DNA from: Deltaproteobacteria bacterium
GTDB taxonomy: Bacteria > Myxococcota_A > UBA9160 > SMWR01
Length of the DNA stretch: 32,357 nucleotides
Direction of reading: 5' to 3'
Assembly: GCA_019310425.1 (NCBI GenBank)
Contig: JAFDEI010000037.1
Coordinates: 1-32,357 of the forward strand
Position 1 is the stretch's first letter. Every line of letters begins with the position of its first letter. A program made the translations under genes and the position numbers. Below are positions 9,115-18,092 of this stretch, in pieces. The notes below the pieces were generated by a model that worked only from the letters and a program-made list of their open reading frames with translations, had not been told where the DNA came from and made no database searches.

Positions 9115-9972
9115 CTACTCGGGCAGCAGGATCTCTCCCGCACTCATCCGCCCGGCGATCTCCTCCGGAGTCCAGACGCCGCCGTCCTCGACCTTCGTGA
9201 TCCCCTTCGCTGTCACGACCTTCATCTCGGCGATACGCCCCCCGCCGACGAAGAAAGTCTTTCCACTGTGGTCCGCCGCGAGATCGCTCGCGAGGTAGAC
9301 GACCAGCGGCGACACCAGGGCCGGGTTCATCGCCGTCGCCAACTTCTCGAAGCCGGGCAGGTCTTCGGTCAGCCGGGTGTGGGCGACCGGCGCGAGGATG
9401 AACACGCGGATGCCGTACTTCTTGCCTTCGATCGCCAGGCAGCGCGACAGACCCGCTATGCCCGCCTTCGCAGCCCCGTAGTTGCCCTGCCCGAAATTGC
9501 CGTCCAGTCCCGAGGTCGACGAGGTATTGATGATCACGCCACCCGCGTTGCGCTGCTTCAGGTGGTTGTAGACCGCATGCGTGACGCAGTAGGTGCCCTT
9601 CAGGTGCACCTTCACGACAATGTCCCACATCTCTTCGGTCGTGTTCGCGAACGACTTGTCGCGCAGAATGCCGGCGTTGTTCACCACACCGTCGACTTTT
9701 TCGAACGCGTCGAGCCCGGACTGGAGGATGCTCAGGCCGCCCTCGACGCTCGATACGTCGTCGTAGTTCGCGACCGCTTCGCCGCCCGCCGCTCGAATTT
9801 CCTCGACGACACCGTCGGCCATCGTGCCACCGCTACCGGACCCGTCGCGCGAGCCACCGAGGTCGTTTACGACGATCGCCGCACCTTCCTTCGACATCGC
9901 CAGCGCGTGCTCGCGGCCGATTCCGCCGCCGGCACCCGTCACGATCATCACTTTTCCGTCAAGCAGTCCCAT
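9115..9972 (-). CDS. SDR family oxidoreductase (3-hydroxyacyl-CoA dehydrogenase / MFE-2-like)
   Basis: MGLLDGKVMIVTGAGGGIGREHAL (TGxxxGIG), NNAGILRD, INTSSTSGLDGNFGQGNYGAAKAG. Confidence 0.9.
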   Translation of the reverse strand: MGLLDGKVMIVTGAGGGIGREHALAMSKEGAAIVVNDLGGSRDGSGSGGTMADGVVEEIRAAGGEAVANYDDVSSVEGGLSILQSGLDAFEKVDGVVNNAGILRDKSFANTTEEMWDIVVKVHLKGTYCVTHAVYNHLKQRNAGGVIINTSSTSGLDGNFGQGNYGAAKAGIAGLSRCLAIEGKKYGIRVFILAPVAHTRLTEDLPGFEKLATAMNPALVSPLVVYLASDLAADHSGKTFFVGGGRIAEMKVVTAKGITKVEDGGVWTPEEIAGRMSAGEILLPE

Positions 9973-10095
9973 GAGATTCTCCAATTGGCTCGATCTTCCA
10001 GGGGGCTGACGTTAGCCGACGTTCATCGCGACCGGCAAGAACCCGACCGATGTCGCCCATCCTGCCTCCGGCAGCTCTAGCCCGACCCAAGACTC

Positions 10096-10962
10096 CTAGC
10101 TGAAGAGAACCGTGCGCAGCTTGCCGATCGGCTTGAAGCCGAGCCGCTCATACAGACGCACGCCGGCCGTGTTGCCGTCGACGACGGCGAGTTGCACGTG
10201 ATCCGCGCCGGCCGCGAATGCCTCGCGGCAGAGATCCGTGACGCCTGCGGTTGCGAAACCCCGGCGACGCACATCGGGCCAGCAATAGACACCCTGCAAC
10301 AGCCAGCCCGTCGTGAGGCGAACGTCGGCGTAGCCTACGCAGACGATCGTGCCCCCGCGCTCGACGACGCGTGCGCGCTCCACGCGGCCCTGTACCCAGC
10401 GTTTGAATCCCTTGACATCACCGGAGAACGGGTCCGGGCGATCCTCTTCGCGCAAGCTCTCCCGCGCAGCCACGACCAGCGCATCGAGGTCGGCATCGAA
10501 CGCAGCGCGGGTCACGGCATCGCCCTGCGAAGTTGACAGATCCGCGTCACTCGCGCGAACCACGTACGCCGTCTCGAGGCGGTCGAGCAACACGTGGCGA
10601 CGGCGTCTTCGCGCGAGATGCCGCCAGATCGTGTCGATCACGTCGGACGAGCTCTTCATCAGCCCGATCCCGATCGACTCGAGAGACGGAAAAAAGGCTT
10701 CGAGCACCTCGGGCGGTGCCACACTGAACACCAGGGTCGGCCGCAGGGCCGCGACCGCGAGCAGTTCGTCGCCACGCCAGGCACCGAGTAGCTCGGTCGC
10801 GGCCTCACCCGGCGACGGCGGTGACGCGAGGCGCAGCACCAGGTCGATCAGGAGCAGATTGCCCACCGGATCCAGCTCGAGCAACGCCAGCGCTTCATCG
10901 CGCATTTCGGGCTTGATTCGCCGCGCGATCACACCAGCCACGGCGTCCCCGTCTCCGTGCAC
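10096..10962 (-). CDS. GNAT family N-acetyltransferase
   Basis: C-terminal GNAT signature WPDVRRRGFATAGVTDLCREAFAAGADHVQLAVVDGNTAGVRLYERLGFKPIGKLRTVLF. Confidence 0.85.
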   Translation of the reverse strand: MHGDGDAVAGVIARRIKPEMRDEALALLELDPVGNLLLIDLVLRLASPPSPGEAATELLGAWRGDELLAVAALRPTLVFSVAPPEVLEAFFPSLESIGIGLMKSSSDVIDTIWRHLARRRRRHVLLDRLETAYVVRASDADLSTSQGDAVTRAAFDADLDALVVAARESLREEDRPDPFSGDVKGFKRWVQGRVERARVVERGGTIVCVGYADVRLTTGWLLQGVYCWPDVRRRGFATAGVTDLCREAFAAGADHVQLAVVDGNTAGVRLYERLGFKPIGKLRTVLFS

Positions 10963-10990
10963 CCGTCGGCGCGCCTGCCACGGTGAATGG

Positions 10991-11206
10991 TCATTCGATG
11001 ACCGCGAGGATCATTCCCTCCTCGATGGAGTCACCTTCCGCGACCGCGATTCGCGCAATGGTGCCGGCGCGCGGAGCCTCGACCGGGATCTCCATCTTCA
11101 TGGATTCGATGATCATGATCACGTCTTCTTCCTCGACCGTATCCCCGACGGCCTTCTCGAGCTTCCAGAGATTGCCCGCGATTTGGGCCGCCACCTCGGT
11201 CGTCAT
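10991..11206 (-). CDS. Stand-alone biotin (biotinyl/lipoyl) carrier protein, 71 aa
   Basis: MTTEVAAQIAGNLWKLEKAVGDTVEEEDVIMIIESMKMEIPVEAPRAGTIARIAVAEGDSIEEGMILAVIE with ESMKM biotinylation motif. The longer listed ORF is an antisense extension over ffh. Confidence 0.88.
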   Translation of the reverse strand: MTTEVAAQIAGNLWKLEKAVGDTVEEEDVIMIIESMKMEIPVEAPRAGTIARIAVAEGDSIEEGMILAVIE

Positions 11207-11323
11207 GCGTTCCCCCAACCCCCGTCGGTGCTTCACAGAGGTCATGGTGCACCCCGAATTGCAATCGAGCAAGCCGCATGGCGGAAGGCGCACGTCCGCT
11301 ATTCTCCGCGCCTCGGAGAAACC

Positions 11324-12758
11324 ATGCTCGAAACACTGACCCAGGGATTCACCAGCGCCCGCGAGAAGCTCGCCGGCGTGCGACAGCTGACCGAGGAGAA
11401 CATCGATCAGTCGCTGCGCGACGTGCGCATGTCGCTGCTCGAAGCCGATGTCGACTTCGCGGTGGTGAAGGACTTCCTCGCGACCGTCAAGGAGCGGGCG
11501 CTCGGCGAAAAGGTCGACACACGCGTGCGCGATGCGGGCGGACGCAGCATCAAGGTCACCCCCGGGCAGCACTTCGTGAAGATCTGCGAAGAAGAGCTCA
11601 CGGCGCTGATGGGGCCGGTCGACCCGGAGCTCGCACAGGGCGAGGGTGGTGTGGTGTCGCTGATGCTCGTCGGCCTCCAGGGCGTCGGCAAGACCACCGT
11701 CGCGGCCAAGCTCGCGCGCCACCTCCAGGGCCAGAAGCGCCGGCCGCTGCTGGTCGCGGCAGACGTCTACCGGCCGGCCGCGGTTTTGCAGCTGCAACAG
11801 CTCGGCAAACAACTCGACGTCACGGTCCACGCAGGCGCCGAGGGCGAATCGCCGGCCACGATCTGCGCGGCCGCCTGCAAACGCGCGCGTGCGGAAGGCT
11901 ACGACGCGATCATCTACGACACCGCGGGGCGACTCGCGATCGACGATACGCTGATGGAAGAGCTTCGAGAGATCGGCCAGAAGACCTCGCCCGCAAACAC
12001 ACTGTTGGTCTGCGACTCGCTGATGGGGCGCGACGCCGTCAACGTCGCCAAGGCGTTCAGCGAGAAGCTCGACATCCACGGACTGATCCTGACCAAGCTC
12101 GACGGCGACGCCCGAGGCGGCGCGGCCCTCGCGATCAAGGCCGTCACAGGCGTTCCGATCAAATTCCTTGGAACGGGCGAGTCGCTCGACCGACTCGAGG
12201 AATTTCGGCCCGAGGGGCTCGCGTCACGCGGGAAAGTTCGGCCTCGAAGACCTGCTCAAACAGCTGCGCACGATCCAGAAGCTCGGGCCGCTGCGCGACG
12301 TGATGGCCAAGATGCCGATGTTCGGTGGGCTCGCCGACCAGGTAGACGAAAGCGAACTCGGGCGCGTCGAGGCGTTGATCCAGTCGATGACGCCCGCCGA
12401 GCGTGCGCAGCCCGAGATCATCGACAAGCGGCGCTCGACGCGAATCGCGCGCGGCAGCGGCCGACGAAGCCAGGACGTCCGCAACCTGATCGAACGCTTC
12501 GTGCAGATGCGCGGCATGATGGCCAACCTCGGCAAGAAGGGTGGGCTGCTGTCGAAGATCCCCGGCATGGGCGGCATGGCGGGCGCCGGCGCCGGCGATA
12601 TGGACCCGGCCAGCTTGATGGCCGCAATGGGGGGCGGGGGTGGCCTTGGCGATGCCGCCGCCGGACCGAGTCAGCGTGTGCTCGAGAAGAAGCGCGTGCG
12701 CAGCAAGGGAAAACGCAAACAAGCCCGCAAGGCTCGACGAAAGAACCGAAAGCGCTGA
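11324..12758 (+). pseudogene. ffh: Signal recognition particle protein Ffh, interrupted by a frameshift and missing the NG-M linker
   Basis: N/G domain in frame from ATG 11324 (GLQGVGKTTVAAKLA, DTAGR, TKLDGDARGG, GTGES) to about 12229. M domain in a second frame from about 12231 (GKFGLEDLLKQLRTIQKLGPL...RGSGRRSQDVRNLIERFVQMRGMM) to the stop at 12758. Confidence 0.85.
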
Positions 12759-12953
12759 ACACGGACCCGCGGCGGGGCTCTCCGACGAACCCCCGAGATT
12801 GCAATCGCGAGAATCGCGCTAGCCTGGAAGGGTTCTTCGGCAGACGGTGGGGGCGATCCGAGAATGCGTCCGGGGTTACCCCGTGGGGGGATATCCCGTT
12901 CCACCGCCATACGTTCAGGTTTTGCGCGAATGTTACCGATTCATTGCGTACCC

Positions 12954-15476
12954 ATGGCCAGAATTGCGTCCGCTTTCATCCTGACCTTGATCAGCTTGCT
13001 AGCCACTCCGGCCGCCGCGGCCGGGGAAATGCTGCCGTTACCGGCCTCGCTCCAGCCGAACGTGCGCTTCTGGACTCGGATCTATTCCGAGATCGACCTC
13101 TCGGGCGGAATGATCCACGACAGCCGGAACCTCGACATCGTCTACGAGGTGATGCGCTTCCCGCCCGGCCTCTCGCGCCGTGAACACGAACGCAAGGTCG
13201 CGAAGGCCAAGCGCGACTGCGTGATCGCACTCAAGCGACTCGCACGCGGAGAACGAGAGAACCTGAGCGAGAAGGACAGGCAGGTGCTCTCGCGCTGGCC
13301 AGAGGGCGTCAGCAACAAGACCCTCGCCACCGCCGCGAAGAACGTCCGCTTCCAGCGCGGCCAGGCCGACCGCTTCAAGGCCGGACTCGAACGCGCCGGC
13401 GCATGGCGGAGCCACATCGAGCAGGTATTCGATCAGGCCGGACTCCCGCGCGAGTTCGTCGCCCTGCCCCACGTCGAGTCGTCGTACCGGGCAGACGCCT
13501 ACTCGAGTATCGGCGCCGCGGGTTTGTGGCAGTTCACGCGCTCGACCGGACGGCTCTACATGCGGGTCGACAATGTCGTCGACGAGCGACTCGATGCACA
13601 CGCGGCGACTTACGCGGCCGCGAAGCTGTTGAAGCGCAACTACGAGTTGCTCGGCAGCTGGCCGCTCGCGATCACCGCATACAACCACGGAGCCGGCGGC
13701 ATGGCGCGAGCGGTTCGCAAAGTGGGCAGCGAGGACATCGGGAAGATCGTCACCGATTACAACGGGCGGACCTTTGGATTCGCTTCGCGCAACTTCTACG
13801 CCGAATTCCTGGCAGCGCTCGAGGTGGACCGCAACAGCCAGCGCTACTTCGGGCCCATCCACCAGGACCGCCCGCGAAATTTCGAGAGAGTCGTACTCGA
13901 TGCCTACTACCCCCCCAGCGCTCTCGAAAAGGCCTTCGGCATCGACCGCAAGACACTCGAGTCGTACAACCCGTCGTTGCGACCGGCTGTCTGGAACGGC
14001 AACAAATACGTGCCGAAGGACTTCAAACTCGCACTGCCGCCAGAGTCACGCACGCTGCCGAGCGAAGAGTTGCTGGCGGCGATCCCGACATCGGACCGCA
14101 AGAGCGAGCAGCACCGCGACCGCTACTACAAAGTCAGGCGCGGCGACTCACTATCGAGGATCGCGCAGCGCTACCGGATCCGGATCCGGGAGCTCGTGGC
14201 GGCGAACAACCTGCGCAGCCGGCACCGCATCCGGGTCGGCCAGGTGCTGGTGCTGCCCGACCACGCGTACCGCAGCCGAGGCAACGTCGCGCGCACCGAT
14301 CGACCCAAGGACGGTATCTACCGCGTGCGGCGCGGCGACAACCTGTCTGCAATTGCGGAGCGGTTCGGCGTGAGCGCACGGGAAGTCGCGACTGCGAACA
14401 GGCTGCGCAATCGCAATCGCGTCTACGTGGGGCAGAAGCTTCGTATTCCCACGACCAATCTGCCCGCGGTCGCAAGCAGCGCCCATCTCGAGGACGGCGT
14501 CTACAAGGTGCGGCGCGGTGACAACCTCTCAGCCATTGCGAGACGATTCGGCGTGAGCGCCCAGGAAGTCGTCGCCGCGAACGGCCTGCGCAATCGCAAC
14601 CAGCTCGCCATCGGCCAGACACTCCGGATTCCGGGCGGCGACGCAAGCCCCACCGCGAGCGGCTCGCGCCCGAAAAACGGCATCTACCGCGTGCAGCACG
14701 GCGACAGCCTGTCGGCAATTGCCTCCCGCTTCGACGTCAGCGAATCTGCGCTCGTCGCGGAGAACGCCCTGCGGAACCGCCACCACGTCTACGTGGGGCA
14801 GGATCTGAGGATTCCCGAACCGGTCGACGTCGCGACGGCAAAGCCCGAGAAGCCCGCCGAGCCCGTATCGCAACCGCAGGCTGAGCCTGCGGCCACGGTG
14901 AGCGAGGTCGACGGACCCGCCCGCATCGCAACGCGCGATCAGCCGGACGCAACCGCGGCGGCCGACAGCAGTCGCCTCGACTCCCAGACCGCGTCTCTCG
15001 AGCCCGAACCGACCGTATCGGCGGCCTCCGGCCCGCCGCCCCCCGACCCCTCCGATTACGAAGTCGACTCGAAAGGTCGCGTCACCGTGCAGGCTGCCGA
15101 AACCCTCGGCCATTATGCGGAGTGGCTCGAGATCAAGACCAGTCGCCTGCGGCGGCTGAACAGCCTCAAGTTCGGCACCTCGGTCGCGATCGGCCGCAAG
15201 ACCATGCTCGACTTCAGCCACGTCACGTCCGAGACCTTCGAACAGCGCCGGCTCGCGTACCACCACACGCTCCAGGAAGAGTATTTCACCGCCTTCGAAG
15301 TCATCGGCACCAGGACCCACCTGATTCGCAGCGGAGAGAGTCTGTGGTACCTCGCCGAACGGAAGTACGAAGTGCCGGTCTGGCTGATTCGCCAGTACAA
15401 CCCCGACCTCGATTTCAGCGCACTCCAGTCGGGGACCCGGATGGTGATTCCCGAAGTCGGGCGGCGCGGAGCGTAG
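12954..15476 (+). CDS. Membrane-bound lytic murein transglycosylase, MltD-like, with tandem LysM domains
   Basis: SLT/GH23 motifs (FVALPHVESSYRADAYSSIGAAGLWQFTRSTGR; ITAYNHGAGGMARA), then four LysM repeats (V[R/Q]xGD[S/N]LSxIA...GQxLxIP) and a C-terminal LysM-like segment (HLIRSGESLWYLAERKY...). ATG 12954 gives a signal peptide. Confidence 0.88.
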   Translation: MARIASAFILTLISLLATPAAAAGEMLPLPASLQPNVRFWTRIYSEIDLSGGMIHDSRNLDIVYEVMRFPPGLSRREHERKVAKAKRDCVIALKRLARGERENLSEKDRQVLSRWPEGVSNKTLATAAKNVRFQRGQADRFKAGLERAGAWRSHIEQVFDQAGLPREFVALPHVESSYRADAYSSIGAAGLWQFTRSTGRLYMRVDNVVDERLDAHAATYAAAKLLKRNYELLGSWPLAITAYNHGAGGMARAVRKVGSEDIGKIVTDYNGRTFGFASRNFYAEFLAALEVDRNSQRYFGPIHQDRPRNFERVVLDAYYPPSALEKAFGIDRKTLESYNPSLRPAVWNGNKYVPKDFKLALPPESRTLPSEELLAAIPTSDRKSEQHRDRYYKVRRGDSLSRIAQRYRIRIRELVAANNLRSRHRIRVGQVLVLPDHAYRSRGNVARTDRPKDGIYRVRRGDNLSAIAERFGVSAREVATANRLRNRNRVYVGQKLRIPTTNLPAVASSAHLEDGVYKVRRGDNLSAIARRFGVSAQEVVAANGLRNRNQLAIGQTLRIPGGDASPTASGSRPKNGIYRVQHGDSLSAIASRFDVSESALVAENALRNRHHVYVGQDLRIPEPVDVATAKPEKPAEPVSQPQAEPAATVSEVDGPARIATRDQPDATAAADSSRLDSQTASLEPEPTVSAASGPPPPDPSDYEVDSKGRVTVQAAETLGHYAEWLEIKTSRLRRLNSLKFGTSVAIGRKTMLDFSHVTSETFEQRRLAYHHTLQEEYFTAFEVIGTRTHLIRSGESLWYLAERKYEVPVWLIRQYNPDLDFSALQSGTRMVIPEVGRRGA

Positions 15477-15509
15477 GAGCGCGAAACGCGGTTCGTGACC
15501 ACGCGTTCG

Positions 15510-16187
15510 TCAGACCTGGAAGAGGGTTTCGTCGGGGAGGCGGATTGCGGTGAGGCGGCCTCCGTAGACTGCACCGGTGTCGATGCCGATGCTGAAGGGT
15601 TCGTTCCAGCGAACCGAGAAGTCGACCGCGGGCGTGTGGCCGTAGACGATGGTGACACCGAGCTTGTGCGGCAGGTCGGCGCTGGTGCGCTCCCAGAGGA
15701 GATCCTCGGAGCGGGTGTTGCGTAACGCGTAGTCGACATCCACCTCGTCGAGCAGGTCGCGGCCGATGCCCGCGTGGACGAACAGATAGTCGCCGTCGCG
15801 GTGATAGAGCTTCAGATGTTTGAAGAAGCGCTCGTGATCCGGCGGGAGCTGAAACGTCTTCGCGTCGGGTTCCTCGGCGTCGAAGTAGCCATAGCTCGCG
15901 AGCGTGCGGTCGCCGCCGTTCATGAGGAAGGCGTCGCCGCCGAAGTACTCCTTGCGGTGCCACCCGAGGAAGCTCAAGAACATCGATTCGTGGTTCCCGA
16001 GCAGGAACACGCAGTCGTGCTCCTGCTTCACCCGCAGCAGCGTCTCGACCACACCCTTCGAATCCGGACCACGGTCGACGTAGTCGCCGACGAAGACCAG
16101 CCGGTCACCATCGCGGAAAGGCAAGCTCGCGAGCAACTCTTCGAGCAGCTCGCGCTCACCGTGGATGTCTCCGATCGCGTAGAGCAA
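15510..16187 (-). CDS. Metallophosphoesterase / PPP-family serine-threonine phosphatase
   Basis: GDIHG, GDYVDRGPDS, LLGNHE motifs. Confidence 0.92.
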   Translation of the reverse strand: MLYAIGDIHGERELLEELLASLPFRDGDRLVFVGDYVDRGPDSKGVVETLLRVKQEHDCVFLLGNHESMFLSFLGWHRKEYFGGDAFLMNGGDRTLASYGYFDAEEPDAKTFQLPPDHERFFKHLKLYHRDGDYLFVHAGIGRDLLDEVDVDYALRNTRSEDLLWERTSADLPHKLGVTIVYGHTPAVDFSVRWNEPFSIGIDTGAVYGGRLTAIRLPDETLFQV

Positions 16188-16284
16188 GAACCGTTCTCCC
16201 CCTGCCGTGGTTCTTCGGCGCTACTTCCAGAGTGCTTGATTCCGTCGCCACGCGATCGTCCGAATCGTGTGGCGGCCCGGCTAC

Positions 16285-17337
16285 TCAGCCGGCCAGCGCC
16301 TCTCCGAGTTTCCGTAGAGCGAGCTGCCCGCAGGCGGCATCGATATCCTCACCGCGAGGGCGCCGCAGCGTCACCCGTAGCCCCGAGCCCGCGACGATCC
16401 GCAGGAACCGGTCGATCGCCTGCTCCGAAGGTGCCCGCAACGTCGTATCCGGGTGTGGGTTCATCGGGATCAGATTGACCTTTGACGGTATTCCTGCGAG
16501 CAGTGGCGCGAGCCGGGCGGCGTCCTCGGGGGAGTCGTTCACGCCTTCGATCAGTGTGTACTCGAAGAATACGGGCCGACGCGTATTCACGAATTCGATC
16601 CGACGCAATTCGTCGAGCAGGTCCGCGATTGGATAGCGGCGGTTGAGCGGAACCAGCCGATCGCGTACCGCGTCGGTGGTCGCGTGCAGCGACACCGCGA
16701 GGTTGATCGGCGCACACGCCAACAGCTCGGCGATCTTGGGCACCAGGCCAACCGTCGACACGGTGATGCGGCGCGGCGCCATCGCAAATGCCTTCGGGTG
16801 TATCAGCAACTGCACGGCTTCGATCACCGCAGGCAGGTTCAGGAGCGGTTCGCCCATGCCCATGAAGACGACATTCGTTATGCGGCGCTCCTCACCCGAA
16901 ATGTCTCGCATCCGGCAGACCTGATCGATGATCTCCGCAGTCGAGAGGTTGCGGCTGAAGCCGAGCGCCCCGGTCGCGCAGAAGCTGCACGCCATCGCGC
17001 AACCGACTTGCGTCGACACGCACAGGGTGGTCCGATCCTCCTCGGGGATCAACACCGACTCGATCTCGGCGCCGTCTTTGGCCCGGAGCACGGCCTTCAC
17101 CGTACCGTCCTGCGAACGATCGACTCCCGACAGCTCGAGCGCCCTTGCGTCCCAGGTCTCCGCCAGGCTACCGCGCAGCTCGACGCCGAGGTCGGTCATG
17201 CAATCGAGATCGTCGATCCCGCGCTGATAGAGCCACCCCGCGATCTGATCAGCTCGATAGGGAACGTGCCCTTGCGCGGAGAGAAGTTCACGCAGGTGCT
17301 CGATCGAATGGTCTTTGAGATTGGGTCGCTGTTGCAT
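16285..17337 (-). CDS. rlmN: 23S rRNA (adenine(2503)-C2)-methyltransferase
   Basis: Radical SAM CAMACSFCATG, VFMGMGEPLLN, LIPMNPHP; ATG start at 17337 (MQQRPNLKDHS). Confidence 0.93.
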   Translation of the reverse strand: MQQRPNLKDHSIEHLRELLSAQGHVPYRADQIAGWLYQRGIDDLDCMTDLGVELRGSLAETWDARALELSGVDRSQDGTVKAVLRAKDGAEIESVLIPEEDRTTLCVSTQVGCAMACSFCATGALGFSRNLSTAEIIDQVCRMRDISGEERRITNVVFMGMGEPLLNLPAVIEAVQLLIHPKAFAMAPRRITVSTVGLVPKIAELLACAPINLAVSLHATTDAVRDRLVPLNRRYPIADLLDELRRIEFVNTRRPVFFEYTLIEGVNDSPEDAARLAPLLAGIPSKVNLIPMNPHPDTTLRAPSEQAIDRFLRIVAGSGLRVTLRRPRGEDIDAACGQLALRKLGEALAG

Positions 17338-17393
17338 GCTGTGCGGCGCCCCGGTGGCCGTCGCGCGGACGCTATGCGGGCCCCTCGCCGGTG

Positions 17394-18083
17394 TCAAGAA
17401 CCACCGGACGGGGATCCATCCTCGCGTTTCGGCGCGCGCTTGCGGTAGGCGAAGTAGCAACACGTTCGCCCGATCGACTTCCATTCGATCTCGTACGCAG
17501 TCGGTGAACGACCTCGGCTATCGCGGCGGTACGGTTCGGGCGCATACACGTTATGGATCCGCGGATCCGCAGCGAGCACCTCGGCCATCTGCTGCGCGTA
17601 CGTCGGATCGTCGGTCGCGAGGTTGAGCTCGCCACCGTCCACGATGCGATGCACCATGTCGGAGATGAACGGCCCCTGGATCAGGCGGCGCGGCCCGTGG
17701 CGGTCCTTCGGCCATGGGTCCGGAAAGTTGATCCAAGCGGTCGCGATCGAATTCTCGGGGAATAATTCAGGGATCACGACCTGCGCGTCGGACTCGAGCA
17801 GCCGGATGTTGCGAATCCCGAGTCGCGGCAGTCGCCGCGCCATCTTGAGCGTGCGCTTGAAGGACCTCTCGACGCCGACGAATGCGCAGTCGGGAGACTG
17901 CTTCGCGAGGTCGATCAGGAACTCGCCACGCCCATAGCCGATGTCGACGACGAGATCGCGCACGACGGGTACGTCGTCCGCGAACAACTCCACCCAGCGC
18001 GCGAGGCTCGGCGGCTCGCCATACTCGTCGAAGTAGATCCGGAAGTCTCGTCCGGGGATGTCGAACTTGAGTGTTCTCGACAT
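17394..18083 (-). CDS. trmB: tRNA (guanine-N7-)-methyltransferase
   Basis: DIGYGRGEFL, FVGVERSFKRT, INFPDPWPKDRHGPRRL motifs. Confidence 0.93.
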   Translation of the reverse strand: MSRTLKFDIPGRDFRIYFDEYGEPPSLARWVELFADDVPVVRDLVVDIGYGRGEFLIDLAKQSPDCAFVGVERSFKRTLKMARRLPRLGIRNIRLLESDAQVVIPELFPENSIATAWINFPDPWPKDRHGPRRLIQGPFISDMVHRIVDGGELNLATDDPTYAQQMAEVLAADPRIHNVYAPEPYRRDSRGRSPTAYEIEWKSIGRTCCYFAYRKRAPKREDGSPSGGS

Positions 18084-18092
18084 CGAGGGCCT

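Noticed and set aside
8965-10080. 371-aa + strand ORF antisense to the SDR gene
   Set aside because: Composition typical of antisense translation; the SDR is clearly the real gene.
10991-12079. 362-aa minus ORF extending the biotin carrier protein
   Set aside because: Its N-terminal ~290 residues are antisense to ffh; ATG 11206 gives the expected 71-aa carrier protein.
10349-13183. 944-aa + strand ORF
   Set aside because: Only the 11324 to ~12229 part is real (Ffh NG domain); the rest is antisense to GNAT or out-of-frame translation.
14120-14820. Periodic repeats as a possible CRISPR or tandem DNA repeat array
   Set aside because: They are in-frame LysM protein domains, not non-coding repeats with spacers.
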